Notes: generated from the letters alone by a model not told the origin. Positions 34,258 through 42,518 are shown, counted from the first letter of the stretch. The stretch: DNA of 50,826 bases from Candidatus Poribacteria bacterium (GCA_022394775.1 JAGFCB010000027.1:1-50826); one strand, 5' to 3'. A program made the numbers and translations.

Positions 34258-34441
34258 TTGTCAGGGAAATAGTTATTAGTCATTAGTTAATAGTTATAAG
34301 TTATAAAGAGGCTTGAATGCACCAACACCTTCTTAAGGTCCCCCTGATACGGGGGATTTAGGGGTTAAAAATATAAAAAATTATTCCCAACTGAATCAGA
34401 ACCCTCTTTAACCAACAACTAACAACTTATAACTTATAACC
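34258..34441. repeat. Composite hairpin repeat between PP2C and DUF58 genes
   Basis: ATTAGTTAATAGTTATAAGTTATAA at the left faces ACTTATAACTTATAACC at the right. Nested inside is CCCCCTGATACGGGGG plus ATTTAGGGG (34339-34365), a word repeated twice near 46740 and 46890. Confidence 0.75.
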
Positions 34442-34446
34442 ATTCC

Positions 34447-36369
34447 CTACTGCTTTCTCAAAATAAGTAGTGTGAGATCATCGAACTGATCCGCTTCTCC
34501 CTGAAATTCCATGACTGAACTGTGAAGATACTTTCGGATAGCCTCGGCGTGTTCATCCTTGCATGCTTGTGATGCTTCTACGAGGCGTTCCTCTTCATAA
34601 TAGTCATCCTCAACGTTGACAGTCTCTGTGACACCGTCTGTATAATATACGACGACATCACCACTGGCGAGTTGGACATGTTCTGCTTCATATTCGGCAA
34701 TGCTTGAAACCATATCGTTCGGAAACATTCCGAGCGGAATACCCCCAACATCCTCACCCAACCACTTGTAAGAGCCATCTTTTCTGATGAGTAGTGGTGG
34801 ATTATGCCCTGCATTAAGCGTCGTGAGCACATCTGTTTCCGGGTTAAGATGGCTGTAGAAAAAGGTCGCATATTTCTCTTCTGTACCGCTGGCGTAAAGG
34901 AGCGAGTTCAGTATCATCGCCATGTTCGCGATTTCGGTGTACAAGGCAGACTGGTTAAGCGTCCCTTGTTCCGTACTTTCTGCCCGCGACAATTCCGAGA
35001 TAAGCCCCGCGCGGAGCGTTGCCATAAGCAGTGCCGCTTGCATCCCTTTGCCAGAAACATCCGCAATTGCGAGTCCCCAATGTCCGGTAGATAAAGGGAG
35101 ACAATCATAATAGTCGCCACCGACAGGTCCACGCGGTTCATAATGTCCTGCGACTTCGTATCCGGGGATGTCTGGCAATGTCTCAGGAATGAGATTCACC
35201 TGAATTTTGCGCGCCTCCTCCATTTCTGCCTGTAATTGACGCGCCTCAAGTGCCTCCTGATGGAGCTGTGCGTTCTGAATTGCGACCCCTGCCTGTTTGG
35301 CAAAAGAATCGAGCAAGACGACATCTTCATCCGTAAAGGATGTAATTCTGCCACCGCGTTCCTCTTTGTCACCAACGACAAGGACACCTAAGATATCGCC
35401 ATCACGTCCAGGGATAGGAACAGCCATTAAATTCTTGCCCCCGAAAAGCGTATCGGATTTAGGTAGACAATGCCCCGGGATTCCCTCTTTAACGACAGAT
35501 TTCAGGACATCTTCGGATGTCGGTTCTTGAGACGCGGATGTGTCTTCACCGTAAGAGATAACAAATCCGCTGCCGTTGTCTTGTGCTGCGGTATCTTCAA
35601 TCAAGGTCTCTGGAAATGCGTAGTGCATTTCGAGTTCCTGCTGCTCGGTGTGCGTAAGCATAAGTGCGCCAGCGTTAGCGTCAAGAAGCGAGACGGCTTG
35701 CTGTACGACCTGTTCTGCAGCATCCTCCGGTTGTAGCAACTGACAGATCTGGGGAGCACTCTCTGCGAGCATGAACAACCGGAATTTTTCGCTCTGGATT
35801 CCCTCTACCATCTGAGAATAGGCGATAGCAATCGAAATTTGGTGGGTAAGCGTTGTTAGTAATTCCTTTTCCCACGCCTCTAATGTATCCCTCGCTAAAA
35901 ATTTGCCCAGTCCAATCATTCCGAGAAATTCATCTTGAATTTTGAGTGGGACCCAGAGTCGTATATCAATAGCCTCCGAAAGTTCAGTACTCCGAGCGAA
36001 GAACTGTTTAAGAGGTTCTGGCGGATCAGCGTTATCAATAAACGAATGTTGCAATAAAGCCTCCACTTCATCTTCTTCAACAGGAATTGGAGCGAACATG
36101 GATTCAGGGGTCGCTGCAACGACATCGAGGTTTTGTCCCGTCGCGTGGTAACGCAATATTGCCCCGCGTCTAATTTGCAAGGTACCGAGCGTGATGCGGA
36201 GATAGGTTTTGCTGGAATGATTGAAATTGCTGTGTCCGGAGATGAGTGTTTGCCCCAAATGTTCCAACTCGGATAGGCTGAAAATGAGCCGCTCCATCGT
36301 CTGTTCTGCAGTATTTTGCGTTTTATGGGTTCCCAAACTATCTCCTAAAGGCTTGCTCGGAACTTTCAT
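34447..36369 (-). CDS. GAF-GAF-PP2C (SpoIIE/RsbU-type) phosphatase
   Basis: 640 residues. Two GAF-like sensor domains (about 30-190 and 205-370; for example LWVPLKIQDEFLGMIGLGK and LMAVPIPGRDGDILGVLVVGDKEERGG), a helical linker ALEARQLQAEMEEARKIQ, and a PP2C domain from about 400 (YEPRGPVGGDYYDCLPL with the metal-binding GGDYYD, LAIADVSGKGMQAALLMA, YSHLNPETDVLTTLNAGHNPPLLI, VVYYTDGVTE, ending QFDDLTLLILR). It should dephosphorylate the STAS protein encoded just upstream, switching the anti-sigma kinase to a different partner. The GAF domains would provide the signal input. No membrane segment. Confidence 0.94.
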   Translation of the reverse strand: MKVPSKPLGDSLGTHKTQNTAEQTMERLIFSLSELEHLGQTLISGHSNFNHSSKTYLRITLGTLQIRRGAILRYHATGQNLDVVAATPESMFAPIPVEEDEVEALLQHSFIDNADPPEPLKQFFARSTELSEAIDIRLWVPLKIQDEFLGMIGLGKFLARDTLEAWEKELLTTLTHQISIAIAYSQMVEGIQSEKFRLFMLAESAPQICQLLQPEDAAEQVVQQAVSLLDANAGALMLTHTEQQELEMHYAFPETLIEDTAAQDNGSGFVISYGEDTSASQEPTSEDVLKSVVKEGIPGHCLPKSDTLFGGKNLMAVPIPGRDGDILGVLVVGDKEERGGRITSFTDEDVVLLDSFAKQAGVAIQNAQLHQEALEARQLQAEMEEARKIQVNLIPETLPDIPGYEVAGHYEPRGPVGGDYYDCLPLSTGHWGLAIADVSGKGMQAALLMATLRAGLISELSRAESTEQGTLNQSALYTEIANMAMILNSLLYASGTEEKYATFFYSHLNPETDVLTTLNAGHNPPLLIRKDGSYKWLGEDVGGIPLGMFPNDMVSSIAEYEAEHVQLASGDVVVYYTDGVTETVNVEDDYYEEERLVEASQACKDEHAEAIRKYLHSSVMEFQGEADQFDDLTLLILRKQ

Positions 36370-36504
36370 AATATTGTATCCAAAGGTAGGTTCTAATTTT
36401 TAGTACACCTGTGACATGAATGCGGGATTCATCAAAAATGCGCTACAAATCTAAGCAACGCACTTCAATTGAGAACTGGGTCAAATCTGTGCCTGGGAAA
36501 AAGT

Positions 36505-36849
36505 TCATAGATTCGCGACAGCAGATTCCTCATCTGGGAAAATGCCGGCGTATTTCGCAATTGCCATCATGCGAAAGGTTCGTTCCTGCGTAGATGACAA
36601 TCCACAGAAATTTAAAGTGCCTTCACGTTCTTCAAGTGCTTCTATAATTTCGATGAGTATAGATATACCGATACTGTTAATAAGTGTTGTTTTTTCAAGG
36701 TTAATCACGAGTTGTGTACAACCGCCCTGAATGAGTTCTTGTGCCTTCTCGGAAAGCTGCTCTCCAAGGGCATCATTCAGGTATCCTGTTGTCTCAATTA
36801 TCGCGTGCTCTTTCGCCTCGCGAATTTGAATATCAAATTTATTCAACAA
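36505..36849 (-). CDS. STAS-domain anti-anti-sigma factor (RsbV/SpoIIAA type)
   Basis: 114 residues, one STAS domain. The phosphoacceptor serine lies in LEKTTLINSIGISILIEIIEAL (NSIG). GTLNFCGLSSTQERTFRMMAI is the usual C-terminal half. The start is TTG 36849, eight bases after AAGGAGG. It is flanked by the kinase gene (upstream) and phosphatase gene (downstream), making a complete partner-switching set. The partner sigma factor is not adjacent. Confidence 0.93.
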   Translation of the reverse strand: MLNKFDIQIREAKEHAIIETTGYLNDALGEQLSEKAQELIQGGCTQLVINLEKTTLINSIGISILIEIIEALEEREGTLNFCGLSSTQERTFRMMAIAKYAGIFPDEESAVANL

Positions 36850-36917
36850 ACCGCTTACCTCCTTCTCAAGCTTTTAATATGGGCTTGCAAGTCGCCTCTA
36901 AAACAAAAGGTGATACA

Positions 36918-36962
36918 TTTAAACAACAGCACTTCGCTTTTAAACGACAGCGCTTCGCTTTC
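36918..36962 (+). repeat. Two 24-bp dispersed repeats in tandem
   Basis: TTTAAACAACAGCACTTCGC at 36918 is followed directly by AAACGACAGCGCTTCGCTTT at 36942. Both lie in the gap between the kinase and STAS genes. Only this locus shows two adjacent copies. Confidence 0.85.
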
Positions 36963-37063
36963 GAGAAATATGCCGTTTAACACTACATTCAAACACAGAT
37001 TTGTGGATTATCTCTGAAAGGTTCAAAATTGTGTTGGCTACATAGTGAAAACGACACAGTCCG

Positions 37064-37495
37064 CTATTCGGTAGCCTTCTTTTTTGTAAAACTAACAGTC
37101 GTACCGTTAGGGCTACTTTCTATCATCACCTCATCCATTAGGGCTTTAATGATTTGTAAACCTCTCCCGCGCTTACGCAGATCAGGGTGTACCCCTGCGG
37201 TACCGAGTAAGCGGCTCCCGTCGAGTGTATCCGCAGTTATACCAACGCCTCGGTCGGTAATTTTGACTTGCAACTGATCGTCCGTAACTAAGAACTGAAT
37301 ATGAACTTCCTTATCCTCGCTTTGGCTATGTTCAGAAGCGTTGATACAGGTTTCAATGATTGCGAGTTGAATCTCTTCAACTGCCTCCTCATTGAAGTCC
37401 TTCAATTCAGCAAGGACAGAGCCAGTTTTCGCTGCGGCAAGTTCCATATCAGGGTACATAGGTATAGTGAGGAGTACTTTGTGTTCATCTGACAC
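37064..37495 (-). CDS. Anti-sigma serine kinase (RsbW/SpoIIAB type, HATPase)
   Basis: 143 residues. Single GHKL ATPase domain: N-box EEIQLAIIETCINASEHSQ (catalytic Glu and Asn present), G1 ITDRGVGI, then a glycine loop RGRGLQIIKALMDEVMIE. Start GTG 37495 after AAGGAGGG. It should bind a sigma factor or other target, and phosphorylate the STAS protein encoded 215 bases downstream. First gene of the module, with a promoter at 37746-37775 and a long leader. Confidence 0.93.
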   Translation of the reverse strand: MSDEHKVLLTIPMYPDMELAAAKTGSVLAELKDFNEEAVEEIQLAIIETCINASEHSQSEDKEVHIQFLVTDDQLQVKITDRGVGITADTLDGSRLLGTAGVHPDLRKRGRGLQIIKALMDEVMIESSPNGTTVSFTKKKATE

Positions 37496-37745
37496 GCTAT
37501 TTTCCCTCCTTGCTAATGATTCCGAGCTGTCTGTCTCTCTAACTTGCCCTTTGTCAAATCCATCAATCTGATGAGAATAGACGCAGTTTTTACTACGCCA
37601 ATTCTATATTAGGGGTATCGTTTCTCCCCTTCAGGTATAAATTTTGTATTTATAATTTATAGATAGATAATAGAAAGTTTATGAAATTTAGGTGCCCAAG
37701 CTTGCGTTTCCCGTAAATCGAGCATCCACACAAACTTGATTAAAT

Positions 37746-37775
37746 ATCATACTATATTTTTTTCAATTATGTCAA
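37746..37775 (-). promoter_or_regulatory. Promoter of the partner-switching operon
   Basis: On the minus strand TTGACA (37775-37770) and TATGAT (37751-37746) with an 18-base spacer. Transcription would start near 37739, giving a leader of about 240 bases before the GTG at 37495. That leader (within the 321-base gap 37496-37816) contains a short AGGGG/CCCCT hairpin near 37611-37630 and otherwise nothing I recognise. Confidence 0.7.
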
Positions 37776-37816
37776 GTTTTTTCTTCGGTGTTTATAGTGA
37801 AACCTAAAAATATCGT

Positions 37817-38371
37817 TTATGGATCAAGAAATTTTGTCTCATCAACAATCCAACGTGCGTCCGCTATCCGGGCAGATGCTTCTGAGGGTTCTGGATGATA
37901 GGTTGCAAACTTTACCCTATCACAATTAGCGAGTAGCTGCTGGACACGCTCAACATAAGGCTTACCGATCTGCGCGTGCAACATCGCGCGAAGCAATGCG
38001 GTTGTTGTCAATTCCAGTGCGGGGATTCGATACCGCGCGCGAATGTATTCTCGGAGCACGTGCGCAATTTGGGTATGATACGTCTCCATGTCGCCACGTG
38101 TGAGCCAGTCTGAAGCCTCGATGACTGATAGTTGTTCATACGCTACCTCGTGTGCTAAGGGTGTATTATCTTCTGGTGTTACAGGAACAGGTGAGGTTTG
38201 ACGACGTTTTTGAATCCAATACCATATCGAAGCGACTATAAAGCCGAGTAGCGTCACACCACCAATGAAGTAAGGCAATAGGTTTTGTGGTAACTCCAAG
38301 GGTGGTTTAATATCGCGTAGGCTTTGCCGGTCCACAGCACCCTGTATAAGAATTTGTGTAATTACAGACAT
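37817..38371 (-). CDS. DUF4381-like membrane protein
   Basis: 184 residues from ATG 38371; a TTG at 38413 would add 14 residues. One membrane segment, LPYFIGGVTLLGFIVASIWYW, near residue 40 is followed by RRQ and a Pro-rich linker. The cytoplasmic C-domain (EASDWLTRGDMETYHTQIAHVLREYIRARYRIPALELTTTALLRAM) resembles the DUF4381 proteins of Bat aerotolerance clusters. That fits the BatA-type and DUF58 genes at 30983-34239, although the partner-switching genes intervene. Assignment is by pattern only. Confidence 0.65.
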   Translation of the reverse strand: MSVITQILIQGAVDRQSLRDIKPPLELPQNLLPYFIGGVTLLGFIVASIWYWIQKRRQTSPVPVTPEDNTPLAHEVAYEQLSVIEASDWLTRGDMETYHTQIAHVLREYIRARYRIPALELTTTALLRAMLHAQIGKPYVERVQQLLANCDRVKFATYHPEPSEASARIADARWIVDETKFLDP

Positions 38372-38430
38372 ATCTCTCGCGAAAAGGTGCGAATTACAAC
38401 GCAAGTACTCCAAAATCTATGAATGATACT

Positions 38431-39021
38431 TTAGGTAATACGGGGTTCAACAACTATCGACTTCGGCGAAGTTGGGCAGGCATACTGGCAGACCCCACAT
38501 CCGGTACAACCAGCGTCCATCACCTCTACAATGCCATCTGCTGTGAGGTGAATCGCATCATCTCCGATAGGGCATGTATCAACGCAATAAGTGCAAGCAA
38601 TTTCTTTAGTGCGGAGACAAGTTTCGGCGTTAAAAACCGCTAAACCCATTCTAATGTCTTCTGCATAAACGGTTTGCAAGGCACCACTGGGACAGACGTA
38701 CATACACGCCAACGAATCACAGATAACGCACGGTTGCGCATCAGGATCAATGTAAGGTGTATTGTTAAGGTCGGCGCGTGTACTCTCTAAAGGGATAATC
38801 GCATTCGCGGGGCAGTTTTTGACGCAGTTGCCACACCGATGGCATTTCTCCAAGAATTCTACTTCCGGCAATGCGCCCGGCGGTCGTAAAAGGACACGCT
38901 CGCTCGGTTCTTCAACTGGCAGATGCTCACCTATCCTGTCATCAAGGAATTCGGCGACAGGCTGAATAAGTTGGCTTAAGGCTTCTTTAAAAAAGCCGCG
39001 CCTCCCGGTTTGATCCGACAT
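38431..39021 (-). CDS. Polyferredoxin (NapG/MauM-type), possible Tat substrate
   Basis: 196 residues. Four cysteine clusters for [4Fe-4S] centres: CHRCGNCVKNCP, CVICDSLACMYVCP, CLRTKEIACTYCVDTCP and CTGCGVCQYACP. The first residues SDQTGRRGFFKEA contain a twin-arginine-like RRGFF, as in NapG, though no strong hydrophobic segment follows. NapG-type proteins carry electrons from quinol towards periplasmic reductases, but no nap genes are present, so the partner is unknown. A SufR-like regulator gene lies upstream beyond a repeat element. Confidence 0.88.
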   Translation of the reverse strand: MSDQTGRRGFFKEALSQLIQPVAEFLDDRIGEHLPVEEPSERVLLRPPGALPEVEFLEKCHRCGNCVKNCPANAIIPLESTRADLNNTPYIDPDAQPCVICDSLACMYVCPSGALQTVYAEDIRMGLAVFNAETCLRTKEIACTYCVDTCPIGDDAIHLTADGIVEVMDAGCTGCGVCQYACPTSPKSIVVEPRIT

Positions 39022-39073
39022 TTTTAGATTTTATCCTGAAAATCGTAGTAGCACTCGTCTTGAAAACTATTAT

Positions 39074-39153
39074 AGGACTTACGCAGCCCTTGCAGGGTTT
39101 TTGATTGGGTATTTCTGCAGGGTTTGAAACCCCGCCTGCAGTGCGTAAGTCCT
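39074..39153. repeat. 80-bp element with perfect 12-bp terminal inverted repeats
   Basis: AGGACTTACGCA (39074-39085) and TGCGTAAGTCCT (39142-39153) are perfect inverted ends. The interior has GCAGGGTTTGAAACCCCGCCTGC, itself partly palindromic. No reading frame. Same ends as 46714-46964. MITE-like in form. Confidence 0.75.
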
Positions 39154-39156
39154 GTA

Positions 39157-39786
39157 TTATTCTTTCGTCTTCGGAATCCGGTAACAACATTTGTGGCTGC
39201 CTTGCATCAGATGTTCTTCACGAACGACCTTCGCACCTAAAGATTGCCGGAAAAGTGCTAATTCAATCTCACATACGTGTGGATATTCTTGTGCAATTAC
39301 CGCGATCGGGCAGTTATGTTCAGTTAAAATGTAATCGTCCTCAGCCTCTTCAAAACGTGCCATGTATCCCTCTTCATCACGGATACGCGCGAGTTCCTCA
39401 ATACGTTCACGGAGCGGTTTACCCGCAAGCCGGTGTTGATAGGTTTCCAGCTGCGACTTCATGCGTCCACGGAAAACTTTATTGATGAAACCGGGGCCGT
39501 TAAATTTTGCCACCTCATGCATCAATCCAACAGCAAAGTTAGCATAAGTTGTGGGGAAAAGACTGTTTGCTTCATCAGTTAACTGATAGATGTGACGCGG
39601 ACGACCACGTCCCTGTTTCTCTGGGTAATGCTCAATCAATCCCTCTCCTTCAAGTATGGCGAGATGTTGTCGGACCCCCATCGGGCTGATATGCAATGCT
39701 TCGGTCAGTTGGCCGACAGTCATACCTGCACGCATTTTCAGAAGTTGCAGGATTCGCATTCGGGTTTCGCTCATTTCACAATTCAC
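39157..39786 (-). CDS. SufR-like winged-helix regulator with Fe-S cysteines
   Basis: 209 residues. An N-terminal DeoR/ArsR-type winged helix (MTVGQLTEALHISPMGVRQHLAILEGEGLIEHYPEKQGRGRPRHIYQLTDEA) is followed by a C-terminal domain with spaced cysteines: EHNCPI, HVCEIE and HKCCYRIP. This is the arrangement of SufR, the [4Fe-4S] repressor of suf genes in cyanobacteria. Start GTG 39786 has GAGG seven bases before it; ATG 39774 has none. No suf operon is visible. The ferredoxin gene downstream is a plausible target, which is inference. Confidence 0.88.
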   Translation of the reverse strand: MNCEMSETRMRILQLLKMRAGMTVGQLTEALHISPMGVRQHLAILEGEGLIEHYPEKQGRGRPRHIYQLTDEANSLFPTTYANFAVGLMHEVAKFNGPGFINKVFRGRMKSQLETYQHRLAGKPLRERIEELARIRDEEGYMARFEEAEDDYILTEHNCPIAVIAQEYPHVCEIELALFRQSLGAKVVREEHLMQGSHKCCYRIPKTKE

Positions 39787-39888
39787 GGGACTACCTCAAT
39801 AATATGGACTAAACAACAATACGCTACGTTTTTACAACCTCTAAGAACATTATATCACAATCGCATACTACAATTCAACATATTTTAT

Positions 39889-40022
39889 AGTTTTCAGTTA
39901 CCAGTTAAGAGTTAGAAACGACAGCGCTTCGCTTTCCAGTTAAGAGAAAGACTTGATGCATCAGTTACCCTCTTTACTGGAAACTGATTTACTGGTTCCT
40001 GGTTCTTGGTTACTGACAACTA
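39889..40022. repeat. Hairpin repeat with embedded 24-bp copy between divergent genes
   Basis: TTTTCAGTTACCAGTTAAGAG at 39891 faces copies of GTAACTGG complements such as ACTGGAAACTGATTTACTGG near 39976. A 24-bp family copy at 39914-39935 sits between two CCAGTTAAGAG words, so it appears to split the repeat. It fills most of the 331-base gap between the SufR-like and PhyH genes. Confidence 0.7.
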
Positions 40023-40027
40023 TTCCC

Positions 40028-40056
40028 TTGTCTATATATCGCTTCTATGATACAAT
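40028..40056 (+). promoter_or_regulatory. Promoter upstream of PhyH gene
   Basis: TTGTCT (40028-40033) and TACAAT (40051-40056), spacing 17. About 60 bases before the PhyH start. Confidence 0.45.
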
Positions 40057-40117
40057 TTTGTAAAGGGTGCTTGCAAACCAAACCCTCAGTCAGAAGAACT
40101 AAAGGAGTCTCTGGAAA

Positions 40118-40924
40118 ATGCGACACGAACTCACTACAGAACAGATAGATTTTTACCAAAAAAACGGGTTTCTCGTCATAGAGAACTTCCTTGATGCCGA
40201 TGAACTCGAAGAATGGCGACGATGCACCGATGAATCCGTTGAGGCACGCCTCGGCACCTCCGTTGAACACATGACGAACCAGTTGGATCCATCTAATTTT
40301 TATGCACGGGTCTTTACGCAATGCCTGCGTTTGGCAGATTCACATCCAGGTATGCGGAAACTGGTACACGATCCAAAAATCGGGAAGATGGCAACACAAC
40401 TTGCAGGCGTTGATGGGATGCGGATATGGCACGATCAAGCCTTGATTAAACCACCGTCCGGGAATCCGACTGCATGGCACCTTGATGTTCCCTACTGGTC
40501 ATTCGATTCACGAGATGCCGTTTCATTCTGGGTCGCCTTAGACGATGCTACACTGGCGAACGGTTGTATGTGGTACCTACCCGGCACGCACAAAGCTGCC
40601 CGCTTTGATAACGTCGGTATTGGCGAAAACATAGGTGCGCTCTTCGATGTATATCCAGAATGGAAAAAACTCGAACCGCAATCAGCGCCCTGTCCAGCAG
40701 GCTCTATGGTATGGCACAACGGGTTGACAGCACACGGCGCAGGTGCGAACATGACATTCTCACATCGTCGAGCGATGACGTGTGGCTTTATGCCTGACGG
40801 ATGCACCTTCAACGGCAAGAAAAACATCTTACCGGAAGACTATTTCAACGCACTCGAAATTGGTGACGTGCTTGACAATAATGTTCAGAACACACTCGTC
40901 TGGCATAAAGATTGGGAGACATAA
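40118..40924 (+). CDS. Phytanoyl-CoA dioxygenase (PhyH) family protein
   Basis: 268 residues. LTTEQIDFYQKNGFLVIENFL is the family N-terminus; WHLDVPYW supplies the iron HxD, and LTAHGAGANMTFSHRRAM supplies the distal His and Arg. DATLANGCMWYLPGTHKAARF is the characteristic loop. All Fe(II) ligands are present. The ATG follows AAAGGAG by 13 bases. The sulfatase-fold and TIM-barrel genes follow on the same strand, and PhyH and sulfatase genes are often co-localised in Poribacteria, so a shared catabolic role on host- or algae-derived material is possible but unproven. Confidence 0.92.
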   Translation: MRHELTTEQIDFYQKNGFLVIENFLDADELEEWRRCTDESVEARLGTSVEHMTNQLDPSNFYARVFTQCLRLADSHPGMRKLVHDPKIGKMATQLAGVDGMRIWHDQALIKPPSGNPTAWHLDVPYWSFDSRDAVSFWVALDDATLANGCMWYLPGTHKAARFDNVGIGENIGALFDVYPEWKKLEPQSAPCPAGSMVWHNGLTAHGAGANMTFSHRRAMTCGFMPDGCTFNGKKNILPEDYFNALEIGDVLDNNVQNTLVWHKDWET

Positions 40925-41123
40925 TAGGCAAGCACGCCCCTACGATATATGTAGCACATAACGCTGAAAACGAAAAGCGTTGGGTTTCACTGGATTTTTT
41001 TCCAAGTCAGAGGTTTCAAGGTCCTCTAAAGTTGCTTGTCTGTCATGAATTTTTTCGCATCCATCGTTCAACCCAACCTACAAATCACTCTTAACTGACA
41101 ACCATTAAAAAGGAGAATCAAGT

Positions 41124-42518
41124 ATGACGAAACAGCCAAATATTGTATTGATGGGCGTTGACTCGCTCCTCGCAACACACATGAGTTGCTACGGGTACCC
41201 TCTACTCACAACACCGCATATCGACCGATTTGCGGAGAGTGGAACCCTCTTTGAAAAAACCTACAGTGCACACATCCCGACAACGAGTGCCTATGCCTCT
41301 ATGCTCACAGGCATGGATACATTCAGCACACAAGTCGTCGCGTTACGGCACCAAGGACCGCTCCGCGAAGAGGTCAAAACGTTAGCTGAAATCCTACGAG
41401 AAGCAGGTTACGATACGACGTGTGTCGGATTCGGCGGACCGAGTGGTCGTGGGTTTGATACCTATCTTGACTTCTCTGGCTGGGGACCTGATGATACTGG
41501 ACGCAGTCCGAAAGCGGAAAACCTGAATAAAACCACCCTCCCAGAATTGAATCGGTTAATCGATCAGAGCGACGAAAAACCGTTTTTCTTGTTCCTGCGA
41601 CACATGGACCCGCATTCCCCGTATCTCCCGCCCGCGCCTTACGAACGCATGTTCTACCACGGTGATGAGTGCGATCCGAGCAATAAATCCATGGAACCGG
41701 TGATGGAATTTAAACCGTTCTGCGACTACTTTGCCTCTTGGATGCCGCCCGGCATCACCGATAAAGACTACGTCATCGCGCAATACGACGGTGCAATCGC
41801 TTACATGGATGCGTGTATCCAGACGCTTTTCAATGCCCTTGAAACGCGCGGCGTGATGGACGAGACGATTATCGTTATCAATGGTGATCACGGTGAAACC
41901 CTTTACGACCACGAATGCTGGTTCGATCATCACGGACTCTATGATGTCACGTTGCATGTGCCGCTGATTATCCGCTACCCGGGTCACGTACCTGCTGGGA
42001 AACGGGTCTCCGGCTACAACCAACACAAAGATCTCGTGCCGACACTCCTTGAACTCGCAGACATTGAAACCGATATAGCATTCGACGGACAGAGCCTCAC
42101 CGCCTTAATCAACGGCGAAGTTACGTCTTATGACAGCGAGTTCTATATCACGGAATGCACGTGGATGCGTAAACACGGTTGGCGGACACCTGAATGGAAA
42201 CTCATCGTCGCGCTTGAACCCGACTTCCACTTCAAGCCTCCGGTTGAACTCTACAACCTTATCCAAGATCCCGATGAGAATAACAACCTCGCCGATACAT
42301 ACCCCGATATCGTCAATGTCCTCGAAACACGGATGAAAAGCTGGATCCGCCAACGAGAACAGGAGACAGGGCTGCCCAATCCGATTATGAATCAAGGCGA
42401 CTGGCACGGGCATAAAGGTATCGGTCCATTCAAAAGTTCTGAACAGGCTTATGACACGATGCACATCGGGAATCCGGGTGAAGCTGCACGTTTACAAGCC
42501 AAATCGAGAGATGAATAA
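41124..42518 (+). CDS. Sulfatase-fold (alkaline phosphatase superfamily) hydrolase, Thr-type
   Basis: 464 residues. Overall a sulfatase: PNIVLMGVDSLLATHMSCYGY with the metal aspartate, TPHIDRFAESGTLFEKTYSA, FLFLRHMDPHSPYLPP, NGDHGETLYDHECWFDHHGLYDVTLHVPLIIRYPGH. However, the formylglycine position (normally CxPxR in C-x-P-S-R-A-S-L-L-T-G) reads PTTSAYASMLTG, so the maturation cysteine or serine, proline and arginine are absent. A threonine nucleophile as in phosphodiesterases and phosphomutases of this superfamily is likely. True sulfate-ester hydrolysis is therefore doubtful; phosphate or other ester hydrolysis is equally possible. The start follows AAAAGGAGAATC. No signal peptide, so cytoplasmic. 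Confidence 0.9.
   Translation: MTKQPNIVLMGVDSLLATHMSCYGYPLLTTPHIDRFAESGTLFEKTYSAHIPTTSAYASMLTGMDTFSTQVVALRHQGPLREEVKTLAEILREAGYDTTCVGFGGPSGRGFDTYLDFSGWGPDDTGRSPKAENLNKTTLPELNRLIDQSDEKPFFLFLRHMDPHSPYLPPAPYERMFYHGDECDPSNKSMEPVMEFKPFCDYFASWMPPGITDKDYVIAQYDGAIAYMDACIQTLFNALETRGVMDETIIVINGDHGETLYDHECWFDHHGLYDVTLHVPLIIRYPGHVPAGKRVSGYNQHKDLVPTLLELADIETDIAFDGQSLTALINGEVTSYDSEFYITECTWMRKHGWRTPEWKLIVALEPDFHFKPPVELYNLIQDPDENNNLADTYPDIVNVLETRMKSWIRQREQETGLPNPIMNQGDWHGHKGIGPFKSSEQAYDTMHIGNPGEAARLQAKSRDE

Noticed and set aside
11342..39935. Dispersed 24-bp repeats as a CRISPR array
   Set aside because: Copies are kilobases apart, lie in genes and in both orientations, and have no regular spacers or cas genes.
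41124..42518. Canonical arylsulfatase
   Set aside because: The formylglycine motif CxPxR is missing, so only a superfamily assignment is supported.
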